A DNA stretch of 64,000 nt from Bursaphelenchus xylophilus (taxonomy: Eukaryota; Nematoda; Chromadorea; Rhabditida; Aphelenchoididae). Shown in pieces: positions 1 through 8,759 of this stretch. Every line of letters starts with the position of its first letter. The stretch's first letter is position 1. The notes beneath the pieces were generated by a model. It ran no database searches. It saw only the letters and a list, made by a program, of their open reading frames with translations, and was not told where the DNA came from. The stretch covers positions 496,001-560,000 of the forward strand of contig CAJFCV020000004.1 in assembly GCA_904066235.2 (NCBI GenBank), read 5' to 3'. Made by a program: the position numbers and the translations under genes.

Positions 1-264
1 AATCTAAAATCCGACAAAATATAGGGGAAAGAGATCGCTTTTATTTTATTTTTTGGACCCATTCTTTTCGGTTTTTTTGATTTTTGGGAGGCACAAAAAA
101 TGTAGCCCGAAAATTTTTTGGCGCTTTTTTTGATGTAATAAATAGCGGCTCTTACAATTAGGAGAGGCAAAAATTTTCATTGCAAAATTTTTGGTTTCCG
201 TGTACGGTGACGACCGCAAAAAATGTCCATAAACTTTGTGAAAATAATGTTATACAGGGTCTTT

Positions 265-786
265 CAAGAGGCTATAATAAGACTTGAAATAGGAGGCTAT
301 AACTTTCGGCGGAGGCGGCGCAGAGAGTTCGTTTTTGGAACAAGTATTTATAAGCGACGTTAATTTTTGCCTACGATATAACGAAATTTTTAAGTACAAA
401 CTGAGGACGCTACAACCTTTTGAAAAAGGGGTCTTTTACCCCGAAAACCAGGGTTCGAAAATCACCGAGAAATGTCGGAATTTTATGGAATTTTTTGACA
501 GATTCTTTATAAAAGTGCCAAAAATTTTAATGAATTTCAATTTCCTTCTCTGTTTTCAACATCACTCTTATCGAAAACCCCCAAAAAATCCGAATTTCTC
601 GGTGATTTTCAACCGAAAAACACTAATTTCGGGGTAGAAATGCCCCTACTTCAGAATGTCGTAGCGACCTCAGTTTTCACTTTAAAATCTTGTCATTTCG
701 TAGACAAAAATTAATGTCGCTTAAAAATACATATTCTAAAAACGAAGTCTCTGCGCCGCCTCCGCCGGAAGTTAGCGTCAGAATTT
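265..786. repeat. Palindromic repeat element (family G)
   Basis: The outer parts are inverted copies of each other. The left arm carries GGCTATAACTTTCGGCGGAG near position 292 and the right arm carries its reverse complement near 770. A related repeat forms the centre of the palindrome in the sugar transporter intron (about 53130-53420) and lies beside the captured exon near 43.2-43.4 kb. The inner part is AT-rich and has no credible gene. It looks like a non-autonomous DNA element, but no target-site duplication was identified. Bases 1-264 show nothing recognisable. Confidence 0.7.
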
Positions 787-901
787 TTACCCTACATTTA
801 TTGTGTTTATTAAAAATCAAATCAAAAAACAAAAAAAATTAAAAGCGATTTCTTCCCGCCATGTTTTTGCTGACTTTAGATTTTATTTTATTCGCTTATC
901 A

Positions 902-3572
902 ATGCTTTGCAAAAGTCTCTGTTTCTTTCTCCTGATCACAACTGCCGCAGCGACGATTTCCGATGGCTTTTATCAACATATTTTGGAGAATTTTGGAAAG
1001 GAAATAGCCGAGATTGTGGCCAGAAGAGATGTGGGAGAGAAGGGAAGTTTCGGAGGTGGGGAAAGTGTTGGGCCGATCAGGCAAAAGTGAGTTTTCCTAC
1101 AAAAGTTTTGAGGGGAAATCAATGTGATTTTGGTGAAAAAATAAAAAATTAAGAACTGTCTTGAAGCTTGGCCAAAGTTGACATTAAAATTGTCAAAGAG
1201 GTTTCTGAAACTTTTTGCTCGCGCTTTGCAGAAATAACCGAGATTTTTGGACCGAAAGTCAGAAAAAATGTGAAATTTTTTTTGCAAATTTTGCCATGAA
1301 AAGTTGCATGTCTATTTCTACCGTTGAGAGTAATGTTTTCACAAAAAAAAATAATTTTTTCCGCACGAAACCGGCAAAGATATGGCCAAAAAGTGGTCTT
1401 TCTCTAACCGCTCTTCGAATTTCGCATGCTCTCTCGGCGAAAAAGGTCGTTCAATATCTCAGACCTCCTTGAAAAACATGAGCTAAAACTTTAAGGGATT
1501 TTCTGACCTATGTCCAAAGTGTGTGAAAAATTTAAAGAAAATCTGAGCGTCACACTTGGGGAGACTTTAGTTGTGAGCAGGGATTCCAACTCATCAAACA
1601 AATTTCAGTAAAATCCCGATTGTCTTTGCGCACGGTCAAACGCGGCTAGCCGGGAATCTAAACTACATCTTAACGAACTTCCTCGACAATGGCTACACTT
1701 TCGATGAGCTTTATGCCACCACCTATGGCACAAATGTGACCTTGGAGAACCATCTCTCGGATGAACTGCATTGTCATTACGTCAAGGGGTTGCGTTGGAT
1801 GTTAGAGGCAGTTGCATCCTACACACAGCACAGGCAGGTCGATGTGATTGGTTTCTCATTCGGAGCTGGGCTGGCTCGAAAAGTATGGCTTTTTTGTTGA
1901 TACTGCATGACAAAAAATATACTATTGCTCAATGTGCAGGGTGACAAAAAATGCAACTCACATAGTCCTCTAACTACGACATATCTAATCGGTTTCAAAG
2001 TGACCGCCCTTACCGGCGATACAGCGCGCCTGCTCAAGCCTGAACAGCTTTTCATCACTGAACACAATGTTTTCCCAGCCCCGAAGTGCGGCGCGGACGT
2101 TCAACTTACGACATCTTAGCCGTGCTCGCTTGTTTTCGGCGGTGAGGCGCTGCACTTTCTGGAGCTTATAGGGCTTGAGGTGGAGCTCTCTTCTAGCAAC
2201 AGAGGATCTGTCAAGTATACAGATCCTCTGTTGATGCCGGTCTCGCGGGCGATTTTTCTCATGGACACCATGGGATTTCGCTTCACTCGATTTTTGATGA
2301 TCTCCCGGTTGGCAGAAGTGTTTACAGTCCTCGGTCTTTCACTCTCGGGCCTTCTTCCTTCCATAGTGGCCAAGTTCGTTGTAACGTTTTATGGTTCGGG
2401 AAACAACGTCCTTTCTTACACCAAACAGTTGAACAATCTCACACTGACGGTTTCCACGCGAAAAAGGTCCAAAATCGAGGTCCTTCTGTCTGACATCCTA
2501 AAAAGACATGTTAGTTAATCGATATGGCCATAAAAATAAAACGACTAGGAGAGAAAAAATGGAGATTTTTTAGGCTAAGAATTATTAGGCTACCCCAAAT
2601 ATTTTCGCGTCAGGACCCATGAAAAAAAGTTGCATTTTTTGTCACCCTGTGTGCATAATATACTGCAGTTGGAGCACCTTGTATGCACTTTGCAAGAAAA
2701 GTCATATATCTTAATTTTTTCAGGCCATCCTTGGCGGCCGTTGTGTGGACACCAAGGAAGATCTGGGAGGCCCATTAACGCATAAGATCCGGAATTACAT
2801 TAGTGTTGTGGGGGCGCAGCGAGGCCTCGCGAAATGCGACAAGCTCAAGGAATACGCGCCGGTTTGCAATGAAATTAATGGGTTGTTTTGCAACAGTGAC
2901 TTCAATAGAGATATCAACGACCATCGGTATGTAGCAAACCACAGTGTATATCGCAAAACTTGCTTCAGCGACTTCACTGATCAGTAGAGTGAGGGACCTG
3001 ATCCAGTGGCAAAAAACGTATCATTTTGCATTCGGGAAGTATCAAAAATGTGGCAAAATGCTTCCCTCTCCAAGTGAAAAACTTCGTTTTGAAAGGCTCC
3101 CTCATAAAAAGAGTGGGCGCGCTTTTGAAATCAGAGATTTTTCACTTGGAGAGGGAGGTATTTTGCCACATTTCAGGTCCGTCACTGTATGTATACTGCA
3201 TTCATACCTTGATTTTAACCTAACACTGTAAATCATCATCCCTTTCAGCTCCGGCTACGAAGCGACCCATCGGATTGTGGCCATCGAATCCACCGACGAT
3301 GATATTTTAGCGCCTGTCACTTCATGCCGCGAAAACGCCGCGCTCTTCCCCGGCGTCAACGAGTTGTACACTGCAAGTTTCTACGGCTCTCGAAGCTTAC
3401 AATTGTCTTCCAGTTGCACGGTCTTGATCATCGAGCGGCCACGTGGTTCCTGGGCGAAATGATCTACAATATCTCTCAAGCAGAGCCACTTATGGACTTG
3501 GAGAAGATCTCAGAGATGGTGGACAAAAATGCCAGGACTTTTAGCGATGAAGATATTGGACTTGTGCGGTAG
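902..3572 (+). CDS. Secreted class-2 lipase, paralog 1 (5 exons, 314 aa)
   Basis: Exons are 902-1086, 1609-1882, 2724-2926, 3249-3372 and 3414-3572, in continuous frame for 945 bp. The product starts with a hydrophobic signal peptide (MLCKSLCFFLLITTAAAT). The oxyanion segment FAHGQT, the nucleophile elbow GFSFG (Ser), an acidic TDDD segment and LDHRAATWFL (His) fit the alpha/beta-hydrolase triad of the EstA/EstB-like lipase family (Lipase_2, the nematode lips- type). It probably hydrolyses ester lipids outside the cell or in the gut lumen. Intron 4 (3373-3413) uses a GC-AG pair; the paralog on the minus strand at 4000-7424 has GTAAGT at the same place. Introns 1 and 2 hold transposon remnants and intron 3 a hairpin element. 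The protein stops at DEDIGLVR, directly before minisatellite DNA, so it lacks the hydrophobic C-terminal tail of paralog 2. The substrate is not evident from the sequence. Confidence 0.88.
1140..1570 (+). repeat. Family F interspersed element (5'-truncated)
   Basis: It lies in intron 1 of lipase 1. It matches the body and right end of the full copy at 16533-16987: the 'CTCGCGCTTTGCAGAAA' segment, the 'GCACGAAACCGGCAAAGATA' segment and the terminal 'GAGCGTCACACTTGGGG'. The left terminal inverted repeat is missing. No coding capacity was seen. Confidence 0.75.
1937..2651 (-). mobile_element. Tc1/mariner-like transposon with broken transposase
   Basis: The element sits in intron 2 of lipase 1. 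Its ends are inverted copies of CAGGGTGACAAAAAATGCAA (about 1938 and 2650). The minus strand encodes transposase pieces in more than one frame. First is a helix-turn-helix segment (CEIVQLFGVRKDVVSRTIKR, about 2440-2380). Next is a second DNA-binding segment beginning near RPRTVNTSANREIIKNRVKR and RNPMVSMRKIARETGINRGS. A frameshift near 2210 is followed by ELHLKPYKLQKVQRLTAENK and a DDE-type first-Asp motif IVFSDEKLF (about 2045-2065). The reading frame ends at about 1993 and the other catalytic residues are gone. A short direct repeat (AGATCCTCTGTTG, about 2201 and 2221) marks the frameshift. The element is inactive. Confidence 0.85.
2993..3188. repeat. Hairpin MITE family A, copy 1 (right arm deleted)
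   Basis: The left terminus is GGACCTGATCCAGTGGCAAA and the element ends CAGGTCCGTCACTGTA. The inner arms are inverted copies (CCTCCCTCTCCAAGTG against its complement). About 60 bases of the right arm are missing. It lies in intron 3 of lipase 1. Confidence 0.85.
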
Positions 3573-3950
3573 ATTCGTTGCAGGCGAAGAGTCCGGTTTT
3601 TTCGAAGAGTCCCACAAAAAGGAAGGCGAAGAGACCGTTTTTTTTAATCCGAAGAGTCCGGTTTGCGAAGAGTCCCGCTTTTTGCATTTTCAAAAATTCA
3701 AAAATTTTCTAAAAGTGACATGTTATACGATGAAAAAATTTTCAAAAAGTGACATGTTATACGATGAAAAAATTTTCAAAAAGTTACATGTTATACGATG
3801 AAATTTTTTTCTAAAAGTGACATGTTATACGATGAAAATTTTTCAAAAAGTGACATGTTATACGATGAAAAAATTTTCAAAGTGACATGTTATACGATGA
3901 AAAAATTTTCAAAAAGTGACATGTTATACGATAAAAAATTTTTTTTTCCT
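3573..3950. repeat. Two minisatellites downstream of lipase 1
   Basis: From 3585 to about 3690 a degenerate GAAGAGTCC-type repeat follows the stop codon. From 3713 to 3945 there are about seven copies of a roughly 34-36 bp unit containing GACATGTTATACGATGAAAA. The same core recurs in the array at 12331-12823 and near 5570, 5710 and 9520. Open frames across it are artefacts of the period. Bases 3951-3999 show nothing further before lipase 2. Confidence 0.9.
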
Positions 3951-3999
3951 TTTTTTGTTTTTCTTTCGCCAGCGATCTCCCGTTTTTCCACCGATCAAT

Positions 4000-6900
4000 T
4001 TACTTTTCCCAAAACACAGTGACAATCGAATAAACAGCAAGAGACAGCAAGACACTCTGTTGTGGGAAAATCAATTGTGAACTTGACGGAGTAGTTGTGA
4101 TAACGTCGTCATCATCATCGATGCCAATGTCCTTATCCGACAATCGTTTCTCGTCCGCAAAAGTTTTGGCCTCGACTTTGCGTAAATCCGTCAATGGGAG
4201 TCCTTGGCTGACATTGTAGATCAGCTCGCCCAAAAACCAAACAACAGCGCGATGATTGAGGGATTGGAACTGAAAAAGATTGAAAAAAATTTTTCGTGCA
4301 CTTACAGTGATGTTCGTGGCTCCCGAAAACAAGGCAGGATCGCCGTTGCAAGAAGTCGCGTTCCCCAAAAACTCATCGGACTTGGATTCAATTGCATATG
4401 CCTTTTTAGACGCTTCGTAGCCTGAGCTGAAAAAATCGCAAAAAATTTTTTTTACTGTGTAAGTACTTTACTTTACATTAATTTCAAAAAAATTCAGCTC
4501 GCCCTTTGCATCTCACAGCCGGATGGTGTCAAGTCTGACCCTCATGGGTCAAGTTTTTCTCTCTCGAAACTTGAGCGAGTACTCCAAGTGCGACACTCGG
4601 ATTTTGATGAAACTTGGCACAAATTTAGAATATTTTTTTCTAAAACATATGCAGGACTTCCAGCTCGCGTTTTGCAGAAACAATCGAGATTTTTAGCTCA
4701 AAATTTAGAAAAAATTAAAAAATTTTTTCAAAATTTTGGCTTCAAAAGTTGCATACCTATTTCTACCAAGGAGAGTAATATTTCCACAAAAAATCAATTT
4801 TTTCCGCACGAAACTGGCAAAGATATGGCCAAAAGGTGTTTTTTCTGACCGCTCTCCTCATTTCGCGTGCTCTCTCGGCCGCAAATATCGTTAAATATCT
4901 CAGCTCTCTCTGCAAAGCGTGAGCGAAAATTTTCGGTAATTGATATCTACCCTATCCCCGAAATATGTGCAAAATTTGAAAAAAATCTGAGTATCGCACT
5001 TAGTGCCTTTCCGTCGTTTAGAAACCACTTTTTTCTTCGCATTTTCAACTTACTCGGCATTTAGATCACTTATGTAATCACTTCCACAGTAAAGTCCATT
5101 ATTTGCGTTGCAAACCGGCACTAGATCTTTAGCCAAATCACACGCTTCCACGCCTTGTTGAACACCTGCAGCGCTGATGTAATTTCGGATTTTATCCGTC
5201 ATATTGGCACCAATGGTCTCGTTGGTATCCACACATTTTCCTCCGAGAATGGCCTGGAAAAAGTTGTAGTAAATCGCAAGAAAAACTTTGCCTAAACGAA
5301 TCGCAAGAGAGCGAAAAAAATTGTTTGTTATTGGAGGGTTTCGTTATACGGGACTTCACCTTGGGCTAAGATTGACTTGAGACCGAAGAGACCCAAAACG
5401 AAGAGGCCCCCAAAAAGAAGAAGTCCTCAAAATGAAGAGACCCCCAAATAGAGAAAAGGTCCCCAAAACAAATGGCCCCCAGAACAAAGAGACCCCCCCC
5501 ATTCGAAGAGGCCCCCATCCGAAGAGGCCCCCAACCGAAGGGACCGCATTTTTAAAAAAAATTTCAAGATAACATGATATACGATGAGAAAATTTTTGCA
5601 AATGAAAAATAGGATGTGACATGTATAACATGTCGCCTGCACTAAATTCTCATCGTATTATTACTCCAATTTCTTATAACCAACAAATAAAATTCGAAAA
5701 AAATTTTATCGTATAACATGTCGCACCCTATTTGTTCATTTTGCAAATTTTTTTTTCACGTTTGAGGGGCCTCTACGGATTTTTCGTTAAAATAAAAAAA
5801 GGTTGGCCTCTTTGACCTCTTTGGAGGCCTCTTCACCGGTTAAAATTGGCTTTTGTGGGCTCAGAAATTGTTCGTTATAGAGAGGTTTCGTTGTCTGGAA
5901 GTTTATTAACACATACCTTTCTGCTGATTGCCCCTCCCAAAGAGAACGCAATCACATCGATTTGCTCATGTTTGGTGTAAGCGCTGACTGCGTCCAACAT
6001 CCTCCGCGTTTGCAGCACATATTCGCAATACAGCTTATCCTGCAGCGAATTGTCGTCAGTCACATTTGTCCCGTAAGTGGCTCCGTACAGCTCTTCGAAC
6101 GTGTAGCCATTGTCGAGGAAGTTCTGCAGGATGTATTTGAGGTCGCCGGCTCGCCGAGTTTGCCCATGAATGAAGACAATCGGGACGTTCCTGGAAAGGG
6201 GCGGGATTTTAGTGATTTGGTTGAAAGAGGGTCCTTCGGCGAAGAGAGCACCTCGGCGCAGAAAGCACCTCGGCGAAGAGGGCACTTAACGAATAGGGCA
6301 CCTAACGATCAGAGCACCTCGGCGCAGAAAGCACCTCAGCGAAGAGGGCACCTCGGCGAAGAGGGCACCTCGACGAAGATAGCACCTCGGTGAAGAGGGC
6401 ACCTCGGCGAAGAGGGCACCTCTAACTAAGAGGGCACCTCGGCGAAGAGGGCACTTCTAACTAAGAGGGCACCTCGGCGAAGAGGGCACCTCAGCGAAGG
6501 GAGCACCTCAACGAAGAGGGCACCGAGGCGAAGAGGGCACCTCGGCAAAGAGGGCACCTCAGCGAAGAGGGCCCCTCAGCGAAGAGGGCACCTCAGCGAA
6601 GAGGGCACCTCAGCGAAGAGGGCACCTAGGCGAAGAGGGCCCCTAGGCGAAGAGGGCCCCTAGGCGAAGAGGGCACCTCGGCGAAGAGGGCACCTCAGCG
6701 AAGAGAGCACCTCGGTGAAGAGGGCACCTCGGCGAAGAGGGCACCTCTAACTAAGAGGGCACCTCGGCGAAGAGGGCACTTCTAACTAAGAGGGCACCTC
6801 GGCGAAGAGGGCACCTCTAACTAAGAGGGCACCTCGGCGAAGCGGGGTGCCCTCTTCGGTTAGTGCTCCTGCATAGGACTAACCAAACGTTTGAAAAATT

Positions 6901-7424
6901 GTGACACTGTTATGCGAATTTTGGTATGAAAAGTTTCATGGCTCTTTACCGCAGAGGGTAATATTTCCAAGAAAGAAATTAATTTTTCCGCACGAATCTG
7001 GCAAAGATACGGCCAAAAAACATTTTCCTCTTATCGCTCTCCGCGCTCCGCGTGCTCTCTCGGCTTCAAAGATCGTTGAATATCTCAGCTCTCCCTGCAA
7101 AGCGCGAGCTAAAATTTTCAGAGATTGATATGTAGCCTATGCCCGAAATGTAGTAAAAATTTCAAGAAAATCTGACCGTCGCACTTGGCGTACTTGCCCT
7201 GTAAATTGGAGCCACTTTTACCGCTCCATAATCGCTTACTTTTGCCTGGTTGGCTCCGTCGCAGCGCCTCCACCGAAGCTTCCCTTCTCTCCCAGCTCTT
7301 TCCTCGCCAATTTCTCCGCGAAATCTGCGCCAAATTTGGCGGAGACAAACTTGTAGAAGCCATTGGAAAGGCTGGATTTGACGGCGGCACAGAGTAGCGA
7401 AGTCAGTAGTAGCCGGAAAATCAT
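4000..7424 (-). CDS. Secreted class-2 lipase, paralog 2, with hydrophobic C-terminal tail (349 aa)
   Basis: Exons on the minus strand are 7424-7240, 6190-5917, 5253-5054, 4426-4306 and 4269-4000 (1050 bp, frame continuous). The signal peptide is MIFRLLLTSLLCAAVKS. It has FIHGQT, the Ser elbow AFSLG (first Gly replaced by Ala), an acidic SDEF segment and LNHRAVVWFL (His), so a full lipase triad can be placed. Exons 1 and 2 have exactly the same lengths (185 and 274 bp) as in paralog 1. Unlike paralogs 1 and 3 it ends with an acidic and Ser/Thr-rich linker (DDDDDVITTTPSSS) followed by a hydrophobic stretch (SVLLSLAVYSIVTVFWEK). This resembles a GPI-attachment signal or a tail anchor, which suggests a surface-bound lipase; that is inference. 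Introns 1-3 contain minisatellites and family F elements. Confidence 0.88.
4573..5015 (+). repeat. Family F interspersed element, copy 2
   Basis: It lies in intron 3 of lipase 2. Both ends are recognisable: 'TACTCCAAGTGCGACACTCG' at the left and 'GAGTATCGCACTTAGTG' at the right. The internal 'CTCGCGTTTTGCAGAAA' and 'CGCACGAAACTGGCAAAGAT' segments match other copies. Confidence 0.8.
5385..5750. repeat. GAAGAGGCCCCCAAA minisatellite plus ATACGATGA repeats
   Basis: It lies in intron 2 of lipase 2. From 5385 to 5545 there are degenerate 18-20 bp units such as GAAGAGGCCCCCAAAA. From 5560 to 5740 there are two inverted copies of the ACATGATATACGATGA / TCGTATAACATGTCGCACC motif flanking AT-rich sequence. 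The same two repeat types are paired again in intron 4 of lipase 3. Confidence 0.8.
6236..6850. repeat. 17-bp minisatellite GCGAAGAGGGCACCTCG
   Basis: About 34 tandem copies of a 17-bp unit lie in intron 1 of lipase 2. Recurrent variants replace CGGCGAAG with TAACTAAG, and these variants alternate with the standard unit near the edges. The array is GC-richer than its surroundings. It is non-coding. Confidence 0.95.
6890..7205 (+). repeat. Family F element, copy 3 (5'-truncated)
   Basis: It lies in intron 1 of lipase 2. It retains the 3' half (CGCACGAATCTGGCAAAGAT, then 'CTGACCGTCGCACTTGGCG' and a final CCCTGTAA). The 5' half is missing. Confidence 0.75.
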
Positions 7425-8759
7425 TTTTCCCAATAAATGCGACCGATCGGGCCTCGGTTCTCGATAAAACAATGTGAAATCCGATTATTTTTTATGATTC
7501 TTCTTTGATTAAAAGCTCCAAAAATGTTTAATTACGTTGAAAAGACGCTAAAAGGCGCTGAAAATCGATGAAAAAAAGTTGGATTACCAAAATTTTTTGG
7601 TTACTTTTTGAAAATTCATTTTTATAGTTGCAGATTATCGAAAAACAAGCCGTTAAATATTCATAGCTTCAAAAGAACAGTGAAAAATACTGCGATTATG
7701 TCAACAAAAGCTTGCGGTTTTGATTAATTCTTGTTTGAGTTTCTCATCATATACCTTGTAGAGGGAGTGCTCAAGGAGTGGCGCATAATCTTTAATGAAG
7801 TTCGAATTTACTGAAAGAGTGTTCAGAGATGGAAAAGCTTTGATGAAATCAGCCCAAATTTACAAGGAAAGTACCCCAAGTGCGACGATTTCTCTTGCAC
7901 ATGTTGGAAGTGGGGTATAGTGGCGGACCTGATCCATTGGCAAAAACGTACCATCTTGCATCCGGGAAGTATCAAGAAATGTGGCAAAATGCTTCCCTCT
8001 CCAAGTGAAAAACTCCGGGTTCAAAATCTCGCCCAGAGAGAAAGGGCGCGCTCTTCAAAACGGAGGTTTTTTTAGTTGGAGAGGGAGGTATTTTGCCACA
8101 TTTTTGATACCTCCGGGATGCAAAATGATGCGTTTTTTGCCAATGGATCAGGTATTAGTGTATATTCGTGCAACATTTTTGAAAATCAAAGCCTATTGGA
8201 GTAGCTAGGCGGGCCGCACGCCCTTCTGATTCAAATGCAAAATTCGCCGCTCTGCAGAAACCACCGAGATTTTTTGGTCGAAAGTCGGCAAAAATGTAAC
8301 ATTTTTTTTCAATTTTGACTTCAAAAATTTAATCGTTATCTCCAACGTAGAGAGTAATTTTTCCACGAAAATCGATTTTTTCCGTGCGAAACTGGCAAAG
8401 ACACGGCCAAAAAGTGTTTTTCTCTCTGCCCGCTCTCCGCGTTTCGCGTGCTCTCTCTGCCGCAAAGACCGTTGAATATCTCGGCTGTTGCCGCAAAGGA
8501 TCGATTTATTTTTTCCTTGGATCGATGCGTAATCTATGCAACAAAATTTAAAGGAAGCAACGTGTCGCACTTTGGACTCCTTCCCTCGCTATGTTCTGAG
8601 GCCCATAAAAATTATCGAATATGTTGGCTCTCCCAACAAACTTGAGAGATAAAATATTTACGGCATGATAAGTGGCCTATGAACAGCAATTCTGCAAAAT
8701 TCAAAAAAAATTTTAAAAATGAAAAAAAAAATTTTTTTTTAATTTTCGTTCAAAAAGTG
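7425..8759. other. Intergenic region between lipases 2 and 3, with repeats
   Basis: This region separates the start of lipase 2 from the stop of lipase 3. It contains a nearly complete hairpin MITE of family A at 7921-8155 (GGACCTGATCCATTGGCAAA, with its inverted copy at the right end). It also contains a degenerate family F element at 8210-8600. At 7872-7890 there is an isolated family F terminus (GTACCCCAAGTGCGACG). No gene is supported; 7500-7870 is plain AT-rich sequence. Confidence 0.75.
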
